Below are positions 52,983 to 62,094 of a stretch of DNA of 64,000 bases, one piece after another (the stretch's first letter is position 1; the number at the start of each line of letters is the position of its first letter). The stretch comes from Paenibacillus_E violae. GTDB taxonomy: Bacteria > Bacillota > Bacilli > Paenibacillales > NBRC-103111. The stretch lies in contig NZ_JAWCUD010000003.1 of assembly GCF_032461945.1 (NCBI RefSeq), positions 558,001 through 622,000 on the forward strand. The letters are read 5' to 3'. Below the pieces are notes generated by a model. That model did no database searches, was not told the DNA's origin, and saw nothing but the letters and a program-made list of their open reading frames with translations. The translations under genes were made by a program, and so were the position numbers.

Positions 52983-54796
52983 TATCCTCCCTCCTCCAGC
53001 GTAACCGTAAAGCTGGTCCCTTCACCTACCTCGAAAGCTGTCAAATCGATCAAGAATACGTTCTCGGCGTAGCCACCATGATCCAAATGTCGCTCCGTTG
53101 TGATTGAGGCCATCAACTTCGAGGCTTCGTAACGAAGCAATTGGCTTTTTCCCGCCGCTTCCAAGCGGATTTCCCCATCACACACCAGTTCAGGCTTTAT
53201 TAGTGTGATAAATCGTTCCGTCACTGCTGCACCCGGCGCAACAAATGCGAAGGTATCCGTCAGAGTAAGCTTACCTTTCTGCTTGTCGAGCACAAATTCT
53301 CGCTCTAGACGCTGCAACCCCGGAACCTCGTACGCTTTGGCGATGTTCAGCTTATAACGATCTTCCGTTTCGGTAGAAGATATTTCAAGAACCTGTCCGG
53401 CGTAAGCCCGCCCTTCTCGCTGAGACTGTCCATTTACGATCGGAACATTATGACCTAACGAACTGTTGCACAGAATCGAATACCGTTCTGTACCGAAATA
53501 AGCTCTTGTATATAGACCTGCGCCCAAATCGTCTATCCATCTGACCCCATTCACCAGCCATATGAAGTTGCCAATATCATTATGGTTATGTGGCTCGTCG
53601 TTATGGCCGCCCTTCGCAGCAAAACTAACCTCCTGATCGCCTGCTTGATGTCTCGCAATCAGCCACTGTGCTTCCGGCAGGAAGTCTGTCCCTTGCTGCA
53701 GTCCGATTCTTTCCCTTAACAGCGGTTCATTCAGCCATGCAACATTGCGAAGCGCTACCGCCAAACGTCCACAATTATCAATCGACTGTGCCAAATAGTC
53801 GAGTGAAGCAATCCGGATGTCCGCAAATTGTTCGCTTAAACGGCTGAAAATACCAGGCTGCACGCCCCCGACACGGGAACAGTCCGAGAAATTGGCTACC
53901 TGATTTCCATGCAGAAAGCAGCGTTGCGGAAACAGAGCGATCCTGTGGACCTTCTCTGAGGATTGCAAGAGATCTAATTTGCCGCCGGTACGCTGTTTGA
54001 GCAACTCTGAGAAATACATATAATAGCCGAAACCATAGTTCCAGTAGACCAATCCTTCCAAGCAAGCACCTTCGTCCGTAAACCCCACAAGGAAGCAGTC
54101 CATTGCGTCAATCACACGAGTCAAGATCGGCAGCAGTGCCTTGGAATCTTTTAGCAGATAAATAGCCGCCATCCCGACACTGCCCGCACACACGGCCGCC
54201 CAGTTGATATCACATGTCTCCCACCAAAAAGCGCGTTTTACGCTCATGTAAGGCGTAATTACTCTGCGCAGCACTTCTTGACGAACCCGGTTCACCACTT
54301 GGCACCCCAACCTGTCCCCAAGCAGATGGCATGTTTCGCTCAGCGCATGCGCTGTCTCCGCAGCGAACAAATCGATATGCTTGTCTTCTTCTCCTTCCAG
54401 CGCAGCATCGTGAATATTTAAATGCGCTGGCAAACACCAGGTAAATTCATCGCACATTGCCCAAATCGTATCTTCCAGTGCAGAAATATACGTGTTGCTT
54501 TCATCTCGAAGCGCAGCGATGACAAGAGCAGCCAGACGCCGGCGGCGGTCAAAATACGCCAGTTCAAACTCTGCGCGTGTCCCCTGTGTCCGAAATAAGT
54601 TAAACAATGTAAAAGTCAGCGCCTCAATCGGCTTGTTCAAATATCCGTCCGCATTCGACAGAATTTCGTTATACAACGTTTGGAATACCGTATTATCTTT
54701 CGACTGAATATTACTCAATCTATGCGCTTCATGAAAAAGTTGTTTATGCTCCGTTTCATGCGCAAGCAAGGCTTGTAAGAAGGTCCGGCTGTTCAT
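52982..54796 (-). CDS. Heparinase II/III-like uronate polysaccharide lyase, cytoplasmic
   Basis: This 604-residue protein is a relative of the gene at 27939: helical toroid domain (about 1-360; ALEDTIWAMCDEFTWCLPAHL), then beta-sandwich with AAKGGHNDEPHNHNDIGNFIWL and WIDDLGAGLYTRAYF. The conserved His/Asn core is present. No signal peptide is seen, so it should act on imported oligomers. GAGGTGAT precedes the ATG. It stands alone, upstream of the third importer and in the same direction, but three terminators lie between, so it is probably separately transcribed. Both copies in the window share intracellular location, suggesting related but distinct substrates. Confidence 0.82.
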   Translation of the reverse strand: MNSRTFLQALLAHETEHKQLFHEAHRLSNIQSKDNTVFQTLYNEILSNADGYLNKPIEALTFTLFNLFRTQGTRAEFELAYFDRRRRLAALVIAALRDESNTYISALEDTIWAMCDEFTWCLPAHLNIHDAALEGEEDKHIDLFAAETAHALSETCHLLGDRLGCQVVNRVRQEVLRRVITPYMSVKRAFWWETCDINWAAVCAGSVGMAAIYLLKDSKALLPILTRVIDAMDCFLVGFTDEGACLEGLVYWNYGFGYYMYFSELLKQRTGGKLDLLQSSEKVHRIALFPQRCFLHGNQVANFSDCSRVGGVQPGIFSRLSEQFADIRIASLDYLAQSIDNCGRLAVALRNVAWLNEPLLRERIGLQQGTDFLPEAQWLIARHQAGDQEVSFAAKGGHNDEPHNHNDIGNFIWLVNGVRWIDDLGAGLYTRAYFGTERYSILCNSSLGHNVPIVNGQSQREGRAYAGQVLEISSTETEDRYKLNIAKAYEVPGLQRLEREFVLDKQKGKLTLTDTFAFVAPGAAVTERFITLIKPELVCDGEIRLEAAGKSQLLRYEASKLMASITTERHLDHGGYAENVFLIDLTAFEVGEGTSFTVTLEEGG

Positions 54797-55043
54797 AGCA
54801 TCACCTCGTAATTTTCAAAATTTCAAAAGGCCCAATGAGCTGACGGAAAGAATGAATGATACCATATCCTAAGCGTACATAAGATTCATTACTTACTCTA
54901 TAATAAAACTATCAAAAAATATAACGATTCTATTAATCAAATCTGAGGGAAACAAGTTCATGATTCTAGCTTCCTTCAGACTCCACCTCGCGATGGACCC
55001 CCCTTGCTTTTCACCGCCAAGTTAATCGCCATGCGTGGCGCAC
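54797..55043. other. Intergenic region with a possible mobile-element scar
   Basis: The first 160 bases are AT-rich leader of the heparinase-like gene. From about 54959 the composition changes: the stretch containing tccttcagactccacctcg and tttcaccgccaagttaatcg looks to me like the worn end of a repeated mobile element seen in Gram-positive genomes, shortened in the middle. I cannot name it, and this is from memory only. Confidence 0.25.
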
Positions 55044-55086
55044 AGCAAATAAGGACACAGCCTAGGATGCATCCTTATTTGTTGCT
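55044..55086 (-). terminator. Terminator after a gene remnant
   Basis: AGCAAATAAGGA pairs with TCCTTATTTGTTGCT (a 3-nt bulge). It lies directly downstream, on the minus strand, of the remnant ending at 55114. Confidence 0.6.
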
Positions 55087-55113
55087 TAACCAATGACTAC
55101 GCTGATTCCTCCT

Positions 55114-55245
55114 TAATACTTGTAGGGATCAACGGTTTGAATCGTGCCATCCAGCCAAGAGAAATCGCTGATTTTATACTCACCCAACCAGTCCCGATCC
55201 CACGTCGCCTTACATAAATTCCATAATGAGAAAAAACCCGAAATA
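55114..55245 (-). pseudogene. C-terminal remnant of an unrecognised protein
   Basis: On the minus strand about 43 codons read coherently (from about FFSLWNLCKATWDRDW to TIQTVDPYKY) into a TAA at 55114, followed by a terminator. There is no start codon and a stop lies just upstream. The aromatic, acidic style resembles the end of a carbohydrate-active enzyme, but I do not recognise the family. Confidence 0.5.
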
Positions 55246-55480
55246 GGAGTTTACCCTAATTTTTTTGTAAATGTAAGCACATCAATATTCGTTTGGATTG
55301 CTATCTGTTCAAATTGTCATATGTTGTTTAAATCGAAGCAGCCTATCAGGTGCAGATACGTCATATCCGTATGACATGTACTTCATTGCGGGAGAGTCTT
55401 CTTAGACCTTATGTATAGAAATTTCCATAAATATCCTTATATATTTGGTGGTTCAGTATTAACAATTCCTAGTAAACCTA
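55246..55480. other. AT-rich intergenic stretch, nothing recognised
   Basis: No reading frame with protein-like content, no ribosome site and no clear hairpin other than the one that follows at 55481. Confidence 0.5.
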
Positions 55481-55517
55481 AATAAAAAGTGGTTGATCAC
55501 AAAAGTGAACAACCACT
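55481..55517 (-). terminator. Intrinsic terminator of a lost minus-strand gene
   Basis: AGTGGTTGTTCAC pairs with GTGATCAACCACT (one mismatch) across a 4-nt loop and is followed on the minus strand by TTTTTATTT. Confidence 0.75.
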
Positions 55518-55571
55518 AATTTACTGTCGATATATTCTCATTAATAAATTTTAATCGTAATTTACCCAATA

Positions 55572-55718
55572 TTAAATACATTGGATGTTGTAAATAATGC
55601 TCTCCGTACAAAGATTTAAAAATTGAAAGACGAACTTCTTAGATTCTATATTTTCTAATCCAAATTCTCTAAGATGTTTTAATGACAATTGCTTGTGTGT
55701 TTTTACTGAATAGTTAAT
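55572..55718 (-). pseudogene. Possible short remnant, unrecognised
   Basis: About 48 open codons on the minus strand (including LSLKHLREFGLENIESKKF) end 55 bp before a strong terminator. There is no start codon or ribosome site. The terminator supports a former gene, but the peptide itself is AT-rich and could be chance. Confidence 0.3.
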
Positions 55719-55789
55719 TTAAGCTGATATAAGCATGACTAAGCCCCGAATGCTTCTCAAGTTCTCCCTGGAAGTAACCCTAGTTATTT

Positions 55790-56082
55790 CTCTTAGTCAC
55801 AATTTTAAACGAAGACAACACGACCAATATTAGTCCTATATCCTCCTCTTGGGCACTTGGACAATATCTTGTGCTTGGGATTGGAGTAGAGGGTAAAACG
55901 CTTGAAAATCTTCGGCATACCCCGAAACTTGTATTAACGTACCGGATAGCGATCTATGGGAAAACGTCGAGAAGCTGGCACACCTTACCGGTAAATATCC
56001 TGTTCCCGAAAGTAAAACGCAGAACTAGGGAAAAGCTATCGAGCACAAGTCTAGGAGCAGTTGGACGAATTAAAATTAATTA
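55790..56082 (+). pseudogene. Remnant of a flavin reductase-like (FMN-binding split barrel) gene
   Basis: One plus frame reads LNEDNTTNISPISSSWALG...GVEGKTLENLRHTP, typical of flavin-reductase-like FMN-binding proteins. After a 1-nt loss near 55924 the next frame continues ETCINVPDSDLWENVEKLAHLTGKYPVPESK and then hits TAG at 56027. The C-terminal half of the fold is missing. It ends against the Rieske oxygenase gene, which is on the opposite strand. Confidence 0.7.
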
Positions 56083-56085
56083 ATG

Positions 56086-57096
56086 TTATGAATCGGAACG
56101 AATTCTATCATTAAGTCTTATCTTCTGTTCATCTCCAGTGAGAAAATCGTACCATCGCTGTCGGAACCTCACTTGAGGTCCGTCAGCAGGCACATGAGCT
56201 TCCATACGTAACGCCTCTGGAATAGGTCTCGGATGCTGACTCTCGACAATTATACGGTCCTCTTCCAATACCTTGGCGCTATACCTAGAAAAAATCGTGT
56301 TCATGCCTAGAACAGATTTTCCAAAGTTTCGCCCTGCCAAACCGAAAATCGCGGTCATATTCTCATCGATAGGCGTAAAGGTGACATAGTTGTAAATTTT
56401 GTTGCGTGTCTGTTTGGGGATTGTCAAAATCCAATTCTGCGGAAATTGATAATGAAGCAAACCGTTGCCATTTTTCACATGTATATGGTCTCCGTCGGCC
56501 TCGAAGGTGATTTGAATCTCTTCTTTTAATTTTTTTCCAATCGTCAAACGATGTACGATCGGGACATGTGCAACATCAATGACACTTTCAATGACGCGCG
56601 TAAGATGTGCTCTCCAAATGGCTCCATACGGCGCAGCAATATATTGCGGATCTTCGAGTTCGGGGAAAATTTGCAATTCGGGTATTGCATCAGCATTGCA
56701 TTTATCATTTGCTTTGGGATACACCCACAGCAGTCCTGCACGTTCTGTGACAGGGTAGGTAAACGTATGGGCAAACGCAGGAATGGGACGATTCGGGTGA
56801 GCCGGGATTTCGATGCATCTTCCATCGGTATCAAATCTCCATGCATGATAAGGACAGACCAATTGTCCATCGCGGCATGTGCCTAGCGACAAGTCAGCAC
56901 CGCGATGCGGACAGTAAGCATGAACGGCACTAACTTTGCCAGCAAGGTTACGGTACAAAACGAGATCCTTGCCAAGTAATGTACGTTTAATCGGACTTTT
57001 CTCCAACTCCTTTGACCACGCTACTGCATACCAAGTAGTAGGAAAAACCTTTTCATGATTTTTATTGACTTCATGGTACATCTTTTTGTCGTCCAT
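56086..57096 (-). CDS. Rieske non-heme iron aromatic-ring-hydroxylating/O-demethylating oxygenase, alpha subunit
   Basis: A 336-residue oxygenase of the VanA/phthalate-dioxygenase style. The Rieske [2Fe-2S] ligands are intact: C62-x-H64 (YCPHRG) and C81-x2-H84 (CPYHAW). The catalytic domain shows the mononuclear iron pair H177 and H182 in DVAHVPIVH, with Asp174 between the two sites. AAGGAG is 9 nt before the ATG. Such enzymes need a reductase; no ferredoxin reductase is nearby, and the adjacent flavin reductase-like gene is broken. It is isolated among remnants, so it may be a recent arrival or a survivor. Confidence 0.88.
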   Translation of the reverse strand: MDDKKMYHEVNKNHEKVFPTTWYAVAWSKELEKSPIKRTLLGKDLVLYRNLAGKVSAVHAYCPHRGADLSLGTCRDGQLVCPYHAWRFDTDGRCIEIPAHPNRPIPAFAHTFTYPVTERAGLLWVYPKANDKCNADAIPELQIFPELEDPQYIAAPYGAIWRAHLTRVIESVIDVAHVPIVHRLTIGKKLKEEIQITFEADGDHIHVKNGNGLLHYQFPQNWILTIPKQTRNKIYNYVTFTPIDENMTAIFGLAGRNFGKSVLGMNTIFSRYSAKVLEEDRIIVESQHPRPIPEALRMEAHVPADGPQVRFRQRWYDFLTGDEQKIRLNDRIRSDS

Positions 57097-57287
57097 CTAG
57101 AACTTCTCCTTTCAAAACTTTGTTTACAGGTAGCCCCAGTAAGAATAAACCTCACTTTGATCATGACTAAGTCGGAGCACACTGTTCTCTGGATCGCTGA
57201 ACTAACGTGCCCCTTTAGCTATCATTTAACTCTTGTAAGCGTAACAATAAATCTTCAACAAAAGGGCTCTCCTCAGCCCGAAAAGTT

Positions 57288-57331
57288 AAAGGGATTTACA
57301 TATTAGTCTTACATAATATGTAAATCCCTTT
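57288..57331. terminator. Perfect 18-bp bidirectional hairpin
   Basis: Arms aaagggatttacatatta and its exact complement flank an 8-nt loop (57306-57313), with A- and T-rich ends. It probably ends the minus-strand GH2 transcript and isolates the Rieske gene. The remaining bases of 57097-57369 show nothing else. Confidence 0.75.
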
Positions 57332-57369
57332 GTTTCATATATTATTTTAAATCTATTTCTGGATAATTT

Positions 57370-57935
57370 CTATTCTACTTTATTTTTGACACGACGCAGT
57401 ACTTCGAGACGGAGGGCAGTAGGCCAAGCTACCAGCCATTGCGAAACATTAGAAACGTCCCCCAGCGCATATGGAAAAATGCTTCATCCTGGCTGCCTGC
57501 TGGTCGCTGTTTGCCCATAATTAGCAAGCCGTCCGAAATCCCTATTGTCGCATTTTCCCATGCGGCCTTGGCTTAAGCCTTGACGAGCGGCGGAATCAAA
57601 AAGCATACAACTGTACCTTCCGAATGATGAGGGTTTCCGTCATTTGTCCAAGATTTACCTATCTTCCCATTCGGCGACTGCACAGCTAGAACAAAATCGC
57701 AAATCTCCAGTTAAGCGATGCCGAGCTCCCAAATACGATCGGCATTAAGACGCGGCAGGGTTGGAAGGTCATGCATCCGCCAAGTGAAATTGAGCATCGT
57801 GCGGTAAGCTGTATGAGGTTGTGCGTAAAATTTGATAAGTAGATAAGCCGAGGCTGTAAATCTCTCACCTGGCATGAACATTCGTTCCGATTCATAAGCC
57901 GGACCATAACTGTGAAATTACCACTCTCCTCATAA
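57370..57935 (-). pseudogene. Degraded gene downstream of GH2, family not recognised
   Basis: Several minus-strand frames hold coherent protein fragments: ERMFMPGERFTASAYLLIKF to LNADRIWELGIA (ending in TAA near 57713), SPNGKIGKSWTNDGNPHHSE with FLIPPLVKA, then in another frame RDFGRLANYGQTATSRQPG, a TGA, and YALGDVSNVSQWLVAWPTA to a final TAG at 57370. At least two premature stops and one frameshift are needed. It begins about 35 bp after the GH2 stop, so it was once part of that operon. I cannot assign a function. Confidence 0.65.
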
Positions 57936-57968
57936 GTTGAAAGGTACAACCGTTATCGGGAATTCACT

Positions 57969-59669
57969 TTAACATCCATAATATTTCTTTACAACATCAT
58001 ACGCCAGCTTAGGCCGTCTGTACTCATCTACGATTCCTTTGCTGTTTTTCGTCATTGCTCGCGTCAAGAGCCAACCAGTACCTTCCGTGACCCGGCAGTC
58101 GCAAAACTGCCATATAAAGGTGCCTGATAAATAAGACCGGGAAGCATACGCTGCTAAATTAAGCTCCAAGATGTCTCCTTGGCGTTCTTCAGAGCCCTTA
58201 ACCCGAATCGGTGAGCGAAATCCATAGTATCCGTCCGCCCCGAACTCGCTTATGATCATAGGCTTTCCTCTGCCCCCGTTCTCTTCGGCATAAGCCCGAA
58301 TTCGATCACTTAACTCTCCTGGATCTTCATCGGTGTACCACTGAGGATACAAATTGACGGAGATCACATCCGCCAAATCGAAACATAGTTCCTTCTCCCT
58401 ATGGTGGGAGGCGAAAGTCAGTGGGCGGCTTGCATCCAGCTTGCGAATTTGCTGCATTTGGCGATGGTAATGCTCCCGTCCTTCCTCAGAATCGCTTGCA
58501 CATTCGTTGAGAATCGCCCATAAAATAATCGATGGATGGTTGATGTGCTGCTCCACCATTTCCCGGTTTACCGTTTCGCACTGGAGGATAAAATTTGGAT
58601 TGCGCATTTGCTCCAGACTGAGACCCCGCGCATGATTCTCCTCCCAGACGAATATACCCCGCTCATCGCAAAGATCAAGAAAGCGCTCGTCATTCGGGTA
58701 GTGGCTCGTTCTGACTGCATTGGCTCCGGTTCCGACCATTAACTCCAAATCTGTTACCATCAGCGACAAGGGAAGCGAGGGACCGGCAAGTGCATGATCT
58801 TCATGACGATTAAATCCTTTCAATTGGATAGGCTCGCCGTTTAACAGAATATTTCCGTTTATGGTCTCTACAACACGGAATCCAACCCTCTCTACCAAAT
58901 CGTCAATCGCCAATCCCCTATTCACGTCATGAAGCTCAAGTCGTAGTTCGTACAGTTGAGGATTCTCAGCTGACCATGGGCGTACATCGGGAAAGCTGAA
59001 AGATTGCGTCAAAAACATCTCACCCTCGACTCCCGCTTGCAGCTCTAATGTACCAAAGTCAAGATGGGTAGAGGCTAGTTGCCCTATTAACCTTACAGTT
59101 TGCATCCGTCCCGATTCGTTGTGAACGGAAGCGGTAATACACGCGTTCCAGCCATCTTGGTCCCAATGGGGTATGAACTTAATTGCTTCAATGCAGCTGT
59201 CCCCTATATGTTCCATAACCACAGGCCGAATCAATCCGCCATACGTATAATAATCATTGGGGATGTGCAGGGACGAAGCTGCACTGAACGAATTGTCCAC
59301 CTCGACGATCAGCTCATGCAGCCCCGGCTGGACATCGTGCACTTTCGCCGTAAAAGCTGTGTACGCATTATAATGTTCTGTTAGTAAAGTACCATCAAAG
59401 AACACTCTAGCTGTGTGGCTGACACCCTTAAACTCGAACCGCAATGAGGTTATTTCGTCAATCCGGATCATCCGTCGATAGGCTCCACGCCCCCGGTAGG
59501 AGGCTAGCTCCGGATGCTGCTCCCAGCAGCCGGGCACTACAAGCCTGTAAGGGTATCCCTCCATGCCCCTGGCAGGAATATTCTGCCCTGGAGCCAACGG
59601 AATGAAGTCCCACAGGCCTTCCAATTCAGTCACTTGTCGGACATAATGAGTCTCAAACAGTCTTATCAT
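57969..59669 (-). CDS. GH2 family glycoside hydrolase (beta-glucuronidase/beta-galactosidase-like)
   Basis: The 566-residue enzyme has the GH2 order: sugar-binding jelly roll (about 1-165), Ig-like domain (about 165-275) and TIM barrel (about 275-566). RTSHYPNDERFLDLCDERG is a family hallmark; the acid/base Glu is in ILNECAS (about 388) and the nucleophile in ISEFGAD (about 474). It is short, like beta-glucuronidases, and lacks the extra domains of LacZ. No signal peptide is seen. AGGAGG is 5 nt before the ATG, and the gene starts 18 bp after the membrane AraC stop. A uronic-acid substrate would fit the heparinase-like neighbours, but this is inference. Confidence 0.88.
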   Translation of the reverse strand: MIRLFETHYVRQVTELEGLWDFIPLAPGQNIPARGMEGYPYRLVVPGCWEQHPELASYRGRGAYRRMIRIDEITSLRFEFKGVSHTARVFFDGTLLTEHYNAYTAFTAKVHDVQPGLHELIVEVDNSFSAASSLHIPNDYYTYGGLIRPVVMEHIGDSCIEAIKFIPHWDQDGWNACITASVHNESGRMQTVRLIGQLASTHLDFGTLELQAGVEGEMFLTQSFSFPDVRPWSAENPQLYELRLELHDVNRGLAIDDLVERVGFRVVETINGNILLNGEPIQLKGFNRHEDHALAGPSLPLSLMVTDLELMVGTGANAVRTSHYPNDERFLDLCDERGIFVWEENHARGLSLEQMRNPNFILQCETVNREMVEQHINHPSIILWAILNECASDSEEGREHYHRQMQQIRKLDASRPLTFASHHREKELCFDLADVISVNLYPQWYTDEDPGELSDRIRAYAEENGGRGKPMIISEFGADGYYGFRSPIRVKGSEERQGDILELNLAAYASRSYLSGTFIWQFCDCRVTEGTGWLLTRAMTKNSKGIVDEYRRPKLAYDVVKKYYGC

Positions 59670-59687
59670 GCGATCCCTCCTTTTTTT

Positions 59688-62009
59688 CTATGATTTGTAT
59701 TGATTGCGGAATTGCGTCGGCGTAATGCCTTCGCTCCCTTTAAATATTTTATTAAAATAGGAGTGCTGGTAACCTACTTGCTCCGCGATTTCATTTACTT
59801 TCAATCCCGTTGTAAGCAACAGCTCTTTCGCTTTCCCGATTCGCAAGCGTGTTAAATAATCGACAAAATTATAACCGGTCACCTGTTTAAACGATCTACT
59901 GAGCGTGTAAGGATTCGAGGCAACAGCCCGTGCGCATTCGTCCAAAGATAAATCCTCGCAGTAGCGCTCCTCCATGAGGCGAATCACCTGTTCGATAATT
60001 TGCCGCATACGACCGCTCTGAAGAACTTGGAATTGTTCTAAATATGGCGCCATGATTCTTGCCTTGACCATCTTCTTGAGCTGTGCCGATTCATTCACCG
60101 CAAACAGTTCTTCTATTAAATGGCTGTCGCTCAGGAGAGGATGCTGCTGAAAACCGGTCTCAATAAACATGTGGCGCATCCCGTATACGAGTTGCAACAG
60201 GGACTGACGTACAGCTAAATCCCATTCTGCTGCTGCCTCCACCTCCTCGACAAAACGGTCAAGCAGGACATAAGCCTCTTCCTCCATCCCAAGTCGCATG
60301 ACCTGAAGGAGCTCTTTTTCGACGTTAAAAGGGAATGGAACCGCTGGTCGCGAGCTTAACGTCACTTCTTCCATATCGATAACCTGATTGTTTTCCTGCA
60401 CATCCCGGAATTTAGCCGTCTGCCGTGCTTGTTCCAGCATTTCAGGAATTTGTCCTACCTGAAGGGTAAGTTTGCCTAGTACAACCGTAGCCTGCAATCC
60501 GAGCACGTTACTGAGAGTTATCGCCATCTCATGTGACCAAACGAACAACTCATTGCGAATATCTTCTGAATCGGCATCTCCTGGGTACAGTAAAAGAACA
60601 CCGACAGATAGATCCTGAAAGTTAATGATATGTGAGGAAGTGGCACGTGCAGCCGAGATCTCTCCGACAATATTAGCTGCAGCGAATGTAACCAGCTGTT
60701 GATCGTGTTCCCGGAACCGTTTCGACTCGCTAAGGCCTGATAATTGAACATACAATAAGGATATCTTCCGATTCGTGGCGTCTAGTCCGAGCTCTCCCAT
60801 TCGAGTTTGCAGCTCTTGCTCTCGCAACGCATACAAATGTCCCTGGACAAGCTGAAGAAAGAATCCTTCTCTCAGGAAAGGAAGCGACTGCCGGATTCGA
60901 TCCCGCATACTCACGCTCTCACTGGACAACTTCATCCATTCGTCTTCAATAAATTGCATTTCCCGCCTAATCGGAACGGAAGTATCCTCTCGCCCGGATC
61001 GGAATAAAGCAACCAAATTACCGATCGGTCTATACAATTGGTTTGAAGCAAACCACCCAAGCAAAATCGACACGAGAATGCCGATCATACTCGTTCCAAG
61101 TATAAGCTTGGATGTCAGAACGACTGGACCGGTTAATTCTGTGACGGGACTTGCGATGGCGTATATCCATCCCGTTTTAGAAACTGTACCATAAGTGACA
61201 ACAAATGATTGCTTTTCCCAATGAAACGAAAATTCCCCACGATCCCCTTGATGCCGCCTGATCTCACTTCTTAACTGCTCTTGGAAGGCCAAATTGTTGT
61301 CTTCAGGCTTGGCCACCCAGTCCCCATCGGGTCGAATAAGCAGAGCCGCACCTTGTCCATCCGCGACGTAATGTTCGAGCATCGTTAACAGCTCCTTACG
61401 GCTCAAATGAACGACAAATGCGCCAAAAGGCGAATCCGATGCCCATGGAAGCTTAAAGATCAGCGATACTGGTGAAACAGATGTCTTGCTGGCGAAATCC
61501 GGAAGCCCGTACGCCCAAAGCAAACCAGCATCGTTGTGCAAGATAGCTTGGAACGAAGTGGTCTGTTCATCGTTTAGATAGTGAATTCCATCCGACCCGA
61601 TCATTGCGTCTTGGCGAGATAAATATAGTTGGGCGTCACTGATCAGCAAATTGGATCCACCGACAACAAGCATATTTTGCATCAAATCCTGTGTTTGCGA
61701 AATCTGTTCAATGAATTCAATTCGGTCTAATCGATCACCGAACATTGGATTAGTCGACCACCGGCTTAACACCAATTCCATCTGCGAAATTTGTTCGTTC
61801 ATTGCCTGGGAGAACTGCTCAATCTTTACTTTATGCAGCTTATTGACTTGCTTCTCGATCTGGCTGGTCCCAATCAGGTAATTGCTAACCGCGATCAAGG
61901 CTGAAGGAACACTGGTAATCAGCAATACAAGGATTAAACTTCTGCGGAAATATTCACCCTTGCCGGACCTACCAAGCCTCCTTATGAAATTCGTGTTCCA
62001 GTTGATCAC
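59688..62009 (-). CDS. Membrane-bound AraC-type transcriptional regulator of the fourth importer
   Basis: A 773-residue one-component sensor. Helices near 24-45 and 305-325 bracket an extracellular region of about 260 residues; the C-terminus (about 670-773) is an AraC double HTH (LSLDECARAVASNPYTLSRS, VNEIAEQVGYQHSYFNKIF). The GTG at 62009 is preceded by GGGGTGATG. It resembles the truncated regulator at 1-2033 throughout, for example in the sensor and FAAxNIV stretches. It lies between the importer binding-protein gene and GH2, all in one direction, with its own extended -10 upstream. Confidence 0.88.
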   Translation of the reverse strand: MINWNTNFIRRLGRSGKGEYFRRSLILVLLITSVPSALIAVSNYLIGTSQIEKQVNKLHKVKIEQFSQAMNEQISQMELVLSRWSTNPMFGDRLDRIEFIEQISQTQDLMQNMLVVGGSNLLISDAQLYLSRQDAMIGSDGIHYLNDEQTTSFQAILHNDAGLLWAYGLPDFASKTSVSPVSLIFKLPWASDSPFGAFVVHLSRKELLTMLEHYVADGQGAALLIRPDGDWVAKPEDNNLAFQEQLRSEIRRHQGDRGEFSFHWEKQSFVVTYGTVSKTGWIYAIASPVTELTGPVVLTSKLILGTSMIGILVSILLGWFASNQLYRPIGNLVALFRSGREDTSVPIRREMQFIEDEWMKLSSESVSMRDRIRQSLPFLREGFFLQLVQGHLYALREQELQTRMGELGLDATNRKISLLYVQLSGLSESKRFREHDQQLVTFAAANIVGEISAARATSSHIINFQDLSVGVLLLYPGDADSEDIRNELFVWSHEMAITLSNVLGLQATVVLGKLTLQVGQIPEMLEQARQTAKFRDVQENNQVIDMEEVTLSSRPAVPFPFNVEKELLQVMRLGMEEEAYVLLDRFVEEVEAAAEWDLAVRQSLLQLVYGMRHMFIETGFQQHPLLSDSHLIEELFAVNESAQLKKMVKARIMAPYLEQFQVLQSGRMRQIIEQVIRLMEERYCEDLSLDECARAVASNPYTLSRSFKQVTGYNFVDYLTRLRIGKAKELLLTTGLKVNEIAEQVGYQHSYFNKIFKGSEGITPTQFRNQYKS

Positions 62010-62030
62010 ACAACATCACCCCGTAAACCC

Positions 62031-62039
62031 ATTATAACA
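62031..62039 (-). promoter_or_regulatory. Extended -10 of the membrane AraC gene
   Basis: On the minus strand TGTTATAAT is a full extended -10 (62031-62039), 22 bp before the GTG start. No good -35 is seen, which is acceptable for extended -10 promoters. Confidence 0.45.
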
Positions 62040-62056
62040 CCCGATCGGAAGGCAAG

Positions 62057-62087
62057 CCCTCATGGGCTTGGTAAGAGCTCATGAGGG
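62057..62087 (-). terminator. Hairpin after the fourth binding-protein gene
   Basis: CCCTCATGAGCT pairs with GCCCATGAGGG across an 8-nt loop on the minus strand. The T-tract is poor, so it may only attenuate read-through into the regulator gene. Confidence 0.45.
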
Positions 62088-62094
62088 ACTAGCA

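Noticed and set aside
55871..56083. A 70-codon plus-strand open frame as a small gene
   Set aside because: It is partly the frame-shifted flavin reductase remnant; the family signature requires switching frame, so it is not an intact gene.
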